64,000 nt of DNA, taken from the NCBI GenBank assembly GCA_947632085.1, contig CANRNY010000015.1, positions 1-64,000 of the forward strand, read 5' to 3'. The first letter of the stretch is position 1, and every line of letters starts with the position of its first letter. Positions 17,875-26,235 of this stretch are shown one piece after another. The position numbers and the translations under genes were made by a program. The stretch is from an uncultured Bacilli bacterium (GTDB lineage: Bacteria > Bacillota_I > Bacilli_A > RF39 > UBA660). The notes under the pieces were generated by a model. The model searched no databases, was not told the origin of the DNA, and was given only the letters and a program-made list of their open reading frames with translations.

Positions 17875-18627
17875 ATGAATCTTGAAGATATGTTAGAAAA
17901 GATAAAAAGATTAGAAAATGGGGGAAATGGAACTAATGTGGTCTGTTTTATTGTTGCTTTTGATTTACTTTATTTTTTAAAGGATAATGATGCAAGAGAA
18001 AGATTTATTTATGAATATTATAAGAATGATAATGGGATGTTTACCGCTAATTTAAAGAAGATATGTTATTATTGTGAATCTATTTTATTAGAAGATAATA
18101 TATATGATAGTATGTTAAAATCTATTGAAATGGAAGTTCATAGAGAAGATTTAGTTAGTATGTATAATTATTATGATACAATGGATAGAATTGAAAAAGC
18201 TAATATAAGTACTAAGAATATGATTAGTGATGGTTTTAAAATAAGACTTTTAAAGAATGTTTTTGATCGTAGTAATGAAGATTATGTTAAATTAGATAAT
18301 AGAGTTAAAGAATTAAAAAGTAGATATGATAAGAATATGATTGATATTGTATCTATTATTGCCATTTTTATAGCAATAACAATTGGTATGGTTAGTGGAA
18401 TTAGTTTCACTTTACAAGCTTTTAATAATATTACTAGTTTAAATGCAGGTATTATATGTTTAGCGGTTTCTTTAGTAGGATTTGTATTATTTAATTTATT
18501 TTATGCTATATTTATATTTGTTTCTAAGTTATGTGGAAAAGAATTTGATAAAAAAGGAAATTTTATTTTTGTGGATGTTGTATTTGTCTTACTCATCGTG
18601 TTTTTTGCTAATATAGCTATTTTTTAA
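17875..18627 (+). CDS. Unknown protein with two or three C-terminal membrane spans
   Basis: 250 residues. The first 160 are soluble and charged (with two cysteines, ICYYCES). Two to three hydrophobic segments follow: about 160-184 (IVSIIAIFIAITIGMVSGIS), 193-221 and 230-250. GGGAGTGAG is the ribosome binding site. No family recognised; a cytosolic domain anchored to the membrane by its C-terminus. Confidence 0.55.
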   Translation: MNLEDMLEKIKRLENGGNGTNVVCFIVAFDLLYFLKDNDARERFIYEYYKNDNGMFTANLKKICYYCESILLEDNIYDSMLKSIEMEVHREDLVSMYNYYDTMDRIEKANISTKNMISDGFKIRLLKNVFDRSNEDYVKLDNRVKELKSRYDKNMIDIVSIIAIFIAITIGMVSGISFTLQAFNNITSLNAGIICLAVSLVGFVLFNLFYAIFIFVSKLCGKEFDKKGNFIFVDVVFVLLIVFFANIAIF

Positions 18628-18638
18628 TAAAAATATGG

Positions 18639-18667
18639 TTGCAAGAATTAAAAGATTGTGTTATTAT
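18639..18667 (+). promoter_or_regulatory. tRNA operon promoter
   Basis: -35 TTGCAA (18639-18644), exactly 17 bases, -10 TATTAT (18662-18667), 12 bases before the first tRNA. Confidence 0.7.
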
Positions 18668-18679
18668 TAAATGGTCGAT

Positions 18680-18756
18680 GGACCTCTAGCTCAGTTGGTT
18701 AGAGCATCCGGCTCATAACCGGGCGGTCATAGGTTCGAGTCCTATGAGGTCCACCA
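18680..18756 (+). tRNA. tRNA with CAT anticodon, probably tRNA-Ile2 (lysidine type)
   Basis: 77 bases including encoded CCA, clean cloverleaf, anticodon loop CTCATAA. A CAT anticodon fits initiator Met, elongator Met or Ile2 whose C34 is changed to lysidine by TilS. The acceptor stem starting GGACCT and the body match tRNA-Ile2 as I recall it from Bacillus and Mycoplasma better than elongator Met, which usually starts GGCGG. The isotype is therefore a moderate call. Confidence 0.9.
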
Positions 18757-18764
18757 TTTATAAT

Positions 18765-18849
18765 GCAGGTGTGGCGAAATTGGTAGACGCGCTAGACTTA
18801 GGATCTAGTTCCTTACGGAGTGGGGGTTCAAGTCCCTTCACCTGCACCA
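18765..18849 (+). tRNA. tRNA-Leu (TAG)
   Basis: 85 bases with encoded CCA and a long variable arm (TTCCTTACGGAGT), anticodon loop CTTAGGA giving TAG. Eight bases after the previous tRNA, so one transcript. Confidence 0.95.
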
Positions 18850-18886
18850 TATGTATTTATCTAAATCGATAAGGTTTAGTTTTATA

Positions 18887-18920
18887 AAACCTATCTCAAT
18901 ATAATGAGGTAGGTTTTTTT
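18887..18920 (+). terminator. Terminator of the tRNA operon
   Basis: 12-bp stem with one G-T wobble (18887-18898 with 18905-18916) and a T-run. Bases 18872-18877 (AGGTTT) could instead pair with 18887-18892 (AAACCT), which would break the terminator stem. Confidence 0.8.
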
Positions 18921-18947
18921 TACTTGTTTTAAAAGTATTAGTTGGAT

Positions 18948-18976
18948 TTGACTGGTTTTATGGGGAATGATAGTAT
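18948..18976 (+). promoter_or_regulatory. Promoter of the HExxH gene
   Basis: -35 TTGACT (18948-18953), 17 bases, -10 TAGTAT (18971-18976). Confidence 0.6.
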
Positions 18977-19011
18977 ATACGGCATAAAAAAAAGGGGGGA
19001 AAAATAATAAA

Positions 19012-20115
19012 ATGGCTAAATTTTATTATGCGTCAGTCCAAGATAGAGAATTAGTTAAAAAATCAATTAATAATCTTTTAACTTTGATTTTTGGGAGAAA
19101 TAATCAAGCAAAAATAGAGCAATTTAAGCAAATATTACAAGCTAATATAAAAGAAGTTAATATTCATCCACAAGGAACAAGAACTAGATATTTAAGTGCA
19201 GCAACTCCGGGTTATTGTCTTTTAGATTCACAGGATAATAAGTTTAAAATTGAAATGCTAGGTTATGCTGGAGCAGCAAGTAGTCAATATGGATTTATTA
19301 AACAAGAAGTAGCTCATGAATTTTGTCATAGTATCGCCGGAATATTACCAAGAATTTTTTCTGACTATCCAAATGGAATTATAAAAAATGGTATCTTTTG
19401 TGAAAACTTAATTGGAAAGATAAAAGAAACAAATCTTACTACAGGTGAATTAGTTGGTCTTGGATTATATGGTAAAATGTTTAATGAAACAATGATGGAT
19501 ATAATTACGATGATGGCGATAAATACATTTGATACACCTAATGCACCAACTGTAGATGATATTTTATGTACAAAATATGATTTATGGAATGGAGCTAGTA
19601 CGGGATATTCAATTTTTACATCTATAACAAGATTAGCTATTGCAGCTTTTTCTAATAATGGTGCTGTTAATTATCAAAATATAATTAATCATGGTGAAGG
19701 AATTTTTGAAATTCGTACTAGAATGGATAATGGTGAATTATATAGAACAAATGATTTTTTATATGGTATTTTATTTGATCCGTTACATATTGAAGAAGAA
19801 TTTGATAAATTTATGGGAAATGGAGCTTATAGAGTATTTTGTGAATATTTAGATCAATTATTTGATAGTAGTATACAAGGACAGAAAATACCTAGTGATG
19901 CTGTAAAAGCAATTATGAATGTTTTACCTGATTTCTTAAATAGAAAGATGGCATATTATTTAAAAAATGGAATAATTACGCAAAATGACGCAAATAGAAT
20001 AGTTAGTAATTTCAATCAAATATGGAATCAAATGCAAGGAGAATATAAAGCTTTCTTTAGTAATAATGATATAGCATATATATATAATAGAGCTGGAAGA
20101 TTTTTTATTGGTTAA
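19012..20115 (+). CDS. Putative HExxH zinc metalloprotein, cytosolic
   Basis: 367 residues, family not recognised. The motif HEFCH (residues 103-107, in EVAHEFCHSIAGIL) is a zincin-type HExxH; an Asn-Glu (FNETMMDI, about 161) some 55 residues later could supply a third ligand. No signal peptide or membrane span, so it probably acts inside the cell unless exported by another route. AGGGGGG lies about 12 bases before the ATG, a long spacing. A second HExxH protein without signal peptide is at 59.6 kb, but I see no clear similarity outside the motif. Protease activity is inference from the motif alone. Confidence 0.6.
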   Translation: MAKFYYASVQDRELVKKSINNLLTLIFGRNNQAKIEQFKQILQANIKEVNIHPQGTRTRYLSAATPGYCLLDSQDNKFKIEMLGYAGAASSQYGFIKQEVAHEFCHSIAGILPRIFSDYPNGIIKNGIFCENLIGKIKETNLTTGELVGLGLYGKMFNETMMDIITMMAINTFDTPNAPTVDDILCTKYDLWNGASTGYSIFTSITRLAIAAFSNNGAVNYQNIINHGEGIFEIRTRMDNGELYRTNDFLYGILFDPLHIEEEFDKFMGNGAYRVFCEYLDQLFDSSIQGQKIPSDAVKAIMNVLPDFLNRKMAYYLKNGIITQNDANRIVSNFNQIWNQMQGEYKAFFSNNDIAYIYNRAGRFFIG

Positions 20116-20133
20116 TTTTACTATTTATAATTT

Positions 20134-20165
20134 AAGTGTATGTAGATTTTCAACATACACTTTTA
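20134..20165 (+). terminator. Terminator
   Basis: 10-bp stem AAGTGTATGT/ACATACACTT, 9-base loop, short T tail. Confidence 0.7.
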
Positions 20166-20199
20166 AAATGCTTTTTTAGCTATACTTTTAGGAAAGTAG

Positions 20200-20205
20200 T
20201 ATAAT
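20200..20205 (+). promoter_or_regulatory. -10 element of the DUF1003 gene
   Basis: TATAAT at 20200-20205, 21 bases before the start codon; -35 not clear. Confidence 0.5.
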
Positions 20206-20225
20206 AATAAGTATAGGTGATGAAG

Positions 20226-20741
20226 ATGAAAAATGTAAATAAAAAAGAAATTGTTAGAATGTTATTAAATCAAGATATAGATAAACAAAGTGAAGATGAA
20301 TTATTAGATATGTTAGTTGATAGTCCTATTAGTGTTGATGTTGATAAAATGGATGAAGAAAATATGACAATTGGGGATAAGATTGCTGATAAATTAACAG
20401 CAATTGCTGGTAGTTGGAGTTTTATTATTGGTTTTTCTTTATTTTTAATTTTTTGGATTGTTTTAAATGGGTGTATTTTAGTTAAAGCTCTTGATCCTTT
20501 TCCTTTTATCTTACTTAATTTATTATTATCTTGTATTGCAGCATTACAAGCTCCTGTTATAATGATGAGTCAAAATAGACAAGCTAAGAAAGATAGTTTA
20601 AGAAATAAAAATGATTATAAAACAGATTTAAAGACAGAATTAATAATTGAAGAATTACATGATAAAATAGATGAAATATTAAAAAAACAAAAAGATATTG
20701 AAAAACAGATTAAAGAATTAAAAAATAAAGATGAAGTATAA
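20226..20741 (+). CDS. DUF1003 family membrane protein
   Basis: 171 residues. Two membrane spans (about 68-88 and 98-116) within the DUF1003 core: IADKLTAIAGSWSFIIGFS, FPFILLNLLLSCIAALQAPV, IMMSQNRQAKKDSLRNKNDY, followed by a coiled-coil C-terminus (IEELHDKIDEILKKQKDIEK). Function of the family is not established. The ATG at 20226 is 5 bases after AGGTGA; the in-frame GTG at 20217 and ATG at 20220 overlap that site. Single-gene unit. Confidence 0.85.
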   Translation: MKNVNKKEIVRMLLNQDIDKQSEDELLDMLVDSPISVDVDKMDEENMTIGDKIADKLTAIAGSWSFIIGFSLFLIFWIVLNGCILVKALDPFPFILLNLLLSCIAALQAPVIMMSQNRQAKKDSLRNKNDYKTDLKTELIIEELHDKIDEILKKQKDIEKQIKELKNKDEV

Positions 20742-20855
20742 AATAAAAAAATATAAGGACTTTACACCTTAAGTAGTGAAATATTAAATATGATAAAATT
20801 TTGAAATTTACATTAGGTTGAAATGATGATATCATTATGATAGAGGTGTAGGCTT

Positions 20856-22526
20856 ATGACTGAAGGGAATAATTTTAATTCAGAATTAAATAGTAATAAC
20901 CAAGCAAATAATAATTCTACACAACCTGTAACTAATAAGTTTTTCCCTTCAGGTTTGTTGGGCGGGAATATTAAAGATGTTAATTCTTCAACAACAAATG
21001 GTGCTAATAGTCAATTTATTAGTCGTAAAACATGGGGTGTTGGAGATAAAGCAAAATCTAAGACGGAAAATGTAAGTGAACCGGAACAAACTGAAGTGTT
21101 AGATTTATTTGATGGAGAAGTAGAAACATTAATGGACGAAGTTAATGGAACAACTTATAATGCAGGATCTAATAACCAAACTGTTAACCAAACTGTCGTA
21201 AATAACCAAAATAATTATAATCAACCAGTAAATCAACCGATAAATCAATCAATGCCCACTTCAGTAGTTAATCAAGGAGTAGATTCAAATAATCAAGCAT
21301 GGATGGAAAAACAACCATTAAGTATGGGAGGACTTGGAGTTAATACTTTAGTTGGTGATGATGCACCTAAAGAGGTTGTAGAGAATAATAAATATATTCC
21401 ACCACGTAATTTTGAATTAAAAGGGAATAATAAGATAGAAATAGTTAAAGATAAACCAGTTAATGATCGTCCAAGTATATATAATGGTTTTAAAGAACCA
21501 TTACCAGAAATAGATGAAGTAAAAGTTTGTAAAGAATATGCAGGTGAAGCATTTACTAAAATTACAATGGCACCATTTTCTTTTCCTGGATTTTTGTTAG
21601 GTGGCATATATTGTATATATCGTAAACTTTATATAGTAGGTTTAATTGCTTTACTTATTGAATTTGCAATATTAACTATTTTATCAATGCCTATATCATT
21701 TATTGGAGTATTTATTTTTCGTATTGTTGTAGCTTTAGTAGTTAATCAAATCTATTTAAAAACAGTTAAAATTAAAGTTAGATTTTTAAGAAAACATAAT
21801 CCAAAAAAGAATCAATATGAATTATCAGTTTTAGCAAAGAAAAAGGGTGGGACGAGTTCTTTAATGGCCCTTATAGCTGCTATTTTATATATTGCTTTTA
21901 TAATTATTATTGGATTTACCTTTAATTTTAAATCATTACTAAGTTTGTTGCCTAAAGATGATGAACCAGTTATAAATGAAGATAGTAAAGGTGTTACTGG
22001 TTATAATGGCGATTTATCATATGAAGAATATAATATAGAAGATAATTTTAGTATTAGTATACCTAAAGGTTTTGTAAAAGATGGTAATTATTTTAATTAT
22101 ATATATAGAGTTCCATTACCAGTTACTGAAGAAGAAAACAATAATAGCGATGAAACAGAACAAGATCAAGATAATGTCGTAGATGAACAGACAGAGGAAG
22201 AGAAAAAACCTAAAGTAGAGTATAGTAAGAATAAGTGTACTTTATCATTTAATGCAGTAAAAGGATATAAAAATGAAGAAGATTTAATTAAATCAATAGC
22301 TTATTATTATACGCAAAGTGAAGATGAAGGAGTTTCTGAGCAACCAAATAATGGGATAGAATGGCATACTTTTGAATCAAGTAAATCTGATGAAAAGATA
22401 TATTTTAAAGTAACTAAACGTGGCGATAAATTACTATTGTTTATGTATAAGATGGAAGCTGAAGATGAAAATAAAGTATGCGAAGGATTTTATAATGATA
22501 TATATAATTCTATATATCCTAAATAG
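20856..22526 (+). CDS. Asn/Gln-rich multi-pass membrane protein with DUF2628-like region and outside domain
   Basis: 556 residues. Order: Asn/Gln-rich disordered cytosolic part (1 to about 230, with NQTVNQTVVNNQNNYNQPVN), a membrane region resembling DUF2628 (MAPFSFPGFLLGGIYCIYRK, about 230-300), a basic loop, another span (about 330-350), and an outside domain (about 385-556) interrupted by an acidic Glu/Gln insert. The outside domain has NKCTLSFNAVKGYKNEEDL and ENKVCEGFYNDIYNSIYP, the same early-Cys/late-Cys plan as the two zinc-ribbon proteins at 13-15 kb. AGAGGTG precedes the ATG. Not a named protein; the shared outside domain with different cytosolic modules is the notable point. Confidence 0.6.
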   Translation: MTEGNNFNSELNSNNQANNNSTQPVTNKFFPSGLLGGNIKDVNSSTTNGANSQFISRKTWGVGDKAKSKTENVSEPEQTEVLDLFDGEVETLMDEVNGTTYNAGSNNQTVNQTVVNNQNNYNQPVNQPINQSMPTSVVNQGVDSNNQAWMEKQPLSMGGLGVNTLVGDDAPKEVVENNKYIPPRNFELKGNNKIEIVKDKPVNDRPSIYNGFKEPLPEIDEVKVCKEYAGEAFTKITMAPFSFPGFLLGGIYCIYRKLYIVGLIALLIEFAILTILSMPISFIGVFIFRIVVALVVNQIYLKTVKIKVRFLRKHNPKKNQYELSVLAKKKGGTSSLMALIAAILYIAFIIIIGFTFNFKSLLSLLPKDDEPVINEDSKGVTGYNGDLSYEEYNIEDNFSISIPKGFVKDGNYFNYIYRVPLPVTEEENNNSDETEQDQDNVVDEQTEEEKKPKVEYSKNKCTLSFNAVKGYKNEEDLIKSIAYYYTQSEDEGVSEQPNNGIEWHTFESSKSDEKIYFKVTKRGDKLLLFMYKMEAEDENKVCEGFYNDIYNSIYPK

Positions 22527-22527
22527 T

Positions 22528-22551
22528 AAAACTGACTTATGGTCAGTTTTT
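22528..22551 (+). terminator. Terminator
   Basis: 9-bp stem AAAACTGAC/GTCAGTTTT, 5-base loop, one base after the stop. Confidence 0.8.
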
Positions 22552-22604
22552 AATTGACTAAAAGTATACTTATAGTAAAGGTAATTTATAAATGGTGTTT
22601 AAAG

Positions 22605-22613
22605 TGTTATAAT
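22605..22613 (+). promoter_or_regulatory. Extended -10 promoter of murL-murD
   Basis: TGT-TATAAT (-10 at 22608-22613), followed by AAAGAGGG and the ATG at 22631. Confidence 0.55.
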
Positions 22614-22630
22614 TTGAAAGAGGGATATAA

Positions 22631-23971
22631 ATGAAAACATTAGATGAATTAAAAAAATATGATACTTTTAGATATAAAAAATACGATATTAAATATGAAG
22701 ATAATTTAATAAAAATAGTTTTTTATTTTGCAATAGATAATTTAGTAACATTCGAACCAACTTTAGAAATACCAGTTAGTAATAAAAAAATAGATAAAGA
22801 TTATGTTAATTATTTAGTTTTTAATATTGGAATGATAGAAGCGATTAGTTATTGGAAATGTGTTTGTCCTTATAATTTTATTATTGAATGTGGATACTTA
22901 GATGAGAGACAAGAAGAGTTTTTTAGAAAGATATTCTATTATGGTTTAGGGGAGTTTCGCTATGTTAATAAGATAGATGTAAGTTATGATAAATTTATAA
23001 ATTTTATTAGTAAAGGTAGTAAGTATCAAGTTAATATTAATTATGATGGTGAAGGAAAGATGATTGCTGTTGGTGGCGGTAAGGATTCTTGTGTTACTTT
23101 AAATTTAGTAAGTGATGGAGTACCTTTTATGATAAATCCTAAAAAAGTAATGTTAGAATGTGCTTCGGTGGCTGGTTATTCTTTAGATGAAGTTATTAAA
23201 ATAAAAAGAACAATTGATAAGAATTTATTAGATTTAAATAAACAAGGATTTTTAAATGGACATACACCATTTTCGGCAATGGTAGCTTTTGTATCTTATT
23301 TAACAGCTTATTTAAATAATAAGAATAAAATTATTTTAGCAAATGAAAGTAGTGCTAATGAAGCTAATGTATCAGGAACTAAAATAAATCATCAATATTC
23401 TAAGTCTTTTGAATTTGAACAGGACTTTACTAATTATCAAAAAGAATATTTAGGTAATATAATAAAATATTATTCATTACTTAGACCATTAACGGAGTAT
23501 CAAATAGGAATGTTATTTGCTAAGTATAAGAAATATCATCATGTTTTTAAAAGTTGTAATGTAGGCAGTAAAAGTGAACCATGGCAATGGTGTGGTAAAT
23601 GCGCTAAATGTTTATTTGTCTTTGCTTTATTAAGTCCTTATCTATATAAAGAAGAATTAGTTAGTATTTTTAATAAAGATTTATTCGCTGATGAAGAATT
23701 ATTACCAATGTTTAAAGAATTATTAGGATATGAGAATGTAAAACCATTTGATTGTGTAGGTACTTTTGAAGAGATTAACTATGCTATATATAAAACAATA
23801 AATAAATTAGAACAAGATAATTTACCTGTTTTACTTAAATATTATAAAGAACATTACTATAAAGATTTAAGTTATTTAGATTTAGAACATCGATGGAATA
23901 AAGAACATAATTTAGATGAAGAAGATATAAAATTAGTTAGGGATGCTATTAATGATAGAGAAAATAATTAA
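22631..23971 (+). CDS. murL: UDP-MurNAc-L-Ala-L-Glu epimerase
   Basis: 446 residues. Matches MurL, which epimerises the terminal L-Glu of UDP-MurNAc-L-Ala-L-Glu to D-Glu using ATP, replacing free D-glutamate made by MurI. Seen: an N-terminal domain (about 1-135), a PP-loop-type ATP site AVGGGKDSCVTL (about 146-157), NESSANEANV (about 237), and a C-terminal zinc-finger-like KSCNVGSK...WCGKCAKCLF (about 315-332) typical of this group. The start of murD lies inside its 3' end, as expected for the alternative MurD that loads L-Glu. I rely on recognition of the motifs and the neighbour. Without that neighbour it could be called only a PP-loop protein. Confidence 0.8.
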   Translation: MKTLDELKKYDTFRYKKYDIKYEDNLIKIVFYFAIDNLVTFEPTLEIPVSNKKIDKDYVNYLVFNIGMIEAISYWKCVCPYNFIIECGYLDERQEEFFRKIFYYGLGEFRYVNKIDVSYDKFINFISKGSKYQVNINYDGEGKMIAVGGGKDSCVTLNLVSDGVPFMINPKKVMLECASVAGYSLDEVIKIKRTIDKNLLDLNKQGFLNGHTPFSAMVAFVSYLTAYLNNKNKIILANESSANEANVSGTKINHQYSKSFEFEQDFTNYQKEYLGNIIKYYSLLRPLTEYQIGMLFAKYKKYHHVFKSCNVGSKSEPWQWCGKCAKCLFVFALLSPYLYKEELVSIFNKDLFADEELLPMFKELLGYENVKPFDCVGTFEEINYAIYKTINKLEQDNLPVLLKYYKEHYYKDLSYLDLEHRWNKEHNLDEEDIKLVRDAINDRENN

Positions 23972-25304
23972 TATTTTAAAAGATAAAAATATAGCGATAT
24001 TAGGATTTGGTCGTGAAGGCAAATCTACTTATCGTTTTATTAGAAAATATCTTATAAATGAAAAGATAACAATTATTGATAAAGTCGATATAAAAAAAGA
24101 TAATAAAGAAATGTTTTTAGATGATAAAAATGTTTTCTTTGTTAGTGGGGAAGATTATTTAAATGATTTAGCGAAGTACGATATTATTATTAAAAGTCCG
24201 GGGATATCATTAAATAAGATAGATACAACTTTATTTAATGATAAGATTAGTTCACAGATGGAATTATTACTTAGTGTATCTAAAGAGAAAGTAATAGGAG
24301 TTACTGGAACAAAAGGGAAAAGTACAACTTCATCTTTAATCTATGAAATATTAAAAAATAAATATAAGGTTGTTTTAGCGGGTAATATTGGTAAACCAAT
24401 CTTTGATTTAGATTTAGATGAAAAGATAGATTATTTTGTTCTTGAAATGTCTTCTCATCAATTAGAATATTTAGATATTGCGCCACATATAGGAATTATT
24501 TTAAATCTTTTTCAAGACCATTTAGATCATGCAGGAACGATAGAACATTATCATGAGATAAAAATGCATATGTTTACTAAACAAGACAATAGTGATTACA
24601 GTATTTATTGTAGTAGTAATGATAATTTAAGGAGATTAGTAAAAGAAAAAGATTTAAAAGGTAAGTTATTAGTAGTAGATATTAATGGTAATGATGAAAA
24701 GGCGATTATTAAGATGGTTGATAATAAGATATATTATCAGAATGAATTAGTATTTACTGATGATATTAAAAGAAATATTTATGGAAGATGTAACTTAGAA
24801 AATATTATGGTAGCTTTTGTGGTAGGTAAATTATTTGAGGTAGATAATGAAGTTATCTTAAAGACGATTGAAAACTTTAAAGCTTTACCATATCGTATGG
24901 AATTAGTAGGAAAGATTGATGAAGTTAAATACTATGTTGATACTTTAGCGACGATTCCTGAAGCGACAGAAGAAGCAATTATGGCGATTAAAGACACTGA
25001 TACTTTAATCTTTGGGGGAATGGATAGAGGTATATCTTATCAGGAGTTTGTTACTTTCTTACAAAACTCACAAGTTAATAACTTTATTTGTATGCCGAAA
25101 ACTGGTTATGATATTGGGAAAAAGTTAATAAATAAAAAAGTTTATTATACGGAAACAATCGATGAAGCGGTGATGGTGGCCAAACAAATTACGAAAAAAG
25201 GGATGAGTTGTGTTTTAAGTCCAGCAGCAGCTAGTTATGAATACTTTAAAAATTACCAAGAGAAAGGTGATCGTTTTAAAGAACTAGTTTTAAAAGAAAA
25301 GTAA
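23952..25304 (+). CDS. murD: UDP-MurNAc-L-alanine-glutamate ligase, MurD2 type
   Basis: 450 residues. Mur ligase layout: N-terminal UDP-binding Rossmann part (IAILGFGREGKST), central ATPase with GVTGTKGKSTTSS (P-loop, about 116-128), VLEMSSHQLE, NLFQDHLDHAGT, and C-terminal domain with YVDTLATIPEAT (about 330) and LIFGGMDRG. Ordinary MurD has GTNGKTT and DSKATNP at these points; KGKST and DTLATIP are divergent and fit the MurD2 group that adds L-Glu in MurL pathways. Overlaps murL by 20 bases. The ATG at 23952 follows TTAGGGA by about 10 bases; an ATG at 23943 is too close to it. Confidence 0.85.
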   Translation: MIEKIINILKDKNIAILGFGREGKSTYRFIRKYLINEKITIIDKVDIKKDNKEMFLDDKNVFFVSGEDYLNDLAKYDIIIKSPGISLNKIDTTLFNDKISSQMELLLSVSKEKVIGVTGTKGKSTTSSLIYEILKNKYKVVLAGNIGKPIFDLDLDEKIDYFVLEMSSHQLEYLDIAPHIGIILNLFQDHLDHAGTIEHYHEIKMHMFTKQDNSDYSIYCSSNDNLRRLVKEKDLKGKLLVVDINGNDEKAIIKMVDNKIYYQNELVFTDDIKRNIYGRCNLENIMVAFVVGKLFEVDNEVILKTIENFKALPYRMELVGKIDEVKYYVDTLATIPEATEEAIMAIKDTDTLIFGGMDRGISYQEFVTFLQNSQVNNFICMPKTGYDIGKKLINKKVYYTETIDEAVMVAKQITKKGMSCVLSPAAASYEYFKNYQEKGDRFKELVLKEK

Positions 25305-25336
25305 TTAAAATTATTTCAATATTTAAAAAATTATAG

Positions 25337-25342
25337 TATAAT
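25337..25342 (+). promoter_or_regulatory. -10 element
   Basis: TATAAT (25337-25342) between murD and the next gene; no terminator is visible after murD. Confidence 0.45.
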
Positions 25343-25367
25343 TATTTAAGATAAGGTGGTTAGTGTG

Positions 25368-26174
25368 ATGAATGATAAAATTTTACCTAGTCTTAAATTA
25401 GTATTTAAACCTTTAGTAATGTATAGTGGAGAATGGGAATTTGCTGATGGTTTAAGGGATATAGCACTAATAAAAAAGGATAAGAACTTATATGATGAAT
25501 TTATTGAAAGATATTACTATTTACCATTAGGAGTAATATTTAAAGAAGATGATTTAACAAGAAGTTTTAAATATGAAATATGTTCTACTTTAGGAGTAGG
25601 GGGAAGAACATTAAGATTTTCAAAAAGAGCTTTTTTACGTAATATTATTTCTAATGTTGATGATGTAGTTGATTCAGGAGATGAAGACATCTTTAAAAAA
25701 TTAAAACAAGCGATTAGAGCACGTAAAGATATCTATCGTGATGTTTATAAATTAGATAAAGAATCAACTTATTATGAAGAAATAGAAGAAGAATATAAAA
25801 ATTGTAATTTAGATATTGATTTTAGAGATTATGTAATCTTATGTAAGAAAAAATTTACGAGATTACTTAATGGGTATAATGCCGTATTAGATTTATTTGA
25901 TAAATCAATAGATTTAGATAAATTTATTAGTTGTTTTGATATAAATCAATTATATTTATTTACGATATATTCTATTTTAAAGAATAGTGAAATATATTTT
26001 ACGAAACATGGTCGTTTAGATTATGCAGTTGAAGCAATTGATTCTTATCGTGAATTAGTTACAGAGATAAGAAAAGATAATCCTGATTATGATGCCGTAA
26101 TTAAAGTTAATAATAAAATATATGTAATTGATGATTTATTTAAAGAGTATGATAAATTGTTAAGTAAAAAATAG
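25368..26174 (+). CDS. Unknown soluble protein
   Basis: 268 residues, not recognised. No signal peptide or membrane span; helical and charged, with VGGRTLRFSKRAFLRN (about 74-90) and RAIRARKDIYRDVYKL (about 115-130) as basic patches. The ATG at 25368 lies 8 bases after AAGGTGG; two upstream GTGs in frame overlap that site. No clue to function from the neighbours. Confidence 0.5.
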   Translation: MNDKILPSLKLVFKPLVMYSGEWEFADGLRDIALIKKDKNLYDEFIERYYYLPLGVIFKEDDLTRSFKYEICSTLGVGGRTLRFSKRAFLRNIISNVDDVVDSGDEDIFKKLKQAIRARKDIYRDVYKLDKESTYYEEIEEEYKNCNLDIDFRDYVILCKKKFTRLLNGYNAVLDLFDKSIDLDKFISCFDINQLYLFTIYSILKNSEIYFTKHGRLDYAVEAIDSYRELVTEIRKDNPDYDAVIKVNNKIYVIDDLFKEYDKLLSKK

Positions 26175-26193
26175 ATAGTTATATCTATTTTTT
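26169..26193 (+). terminator. Terminator containing the stop codon
   Basis: 9-bp stem AAATAGATA/TATCTATTT, loop GTTA; the TAG stop (26172-26174) is in the 5' arm. Confidence 0.8.
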
Positions 26194-26235
26194 ATTATTT
26201 ATGATAAAATTGTTTTATAAAGTAGAGTGATAGAT

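Noticed and set aside
20823-20845. Five-codon upstream ORF and ATGATATCAT palindrome before the N/Q-rich gene
   Set aside because: Too short and AT-rich to separate from chance.
21293-21607. Minus-strand open frame opposite the N/Q-rich membrane protein
   Set aside because: Shadow of the real gene; no ribosome binding site or promoter, unlikely composition.
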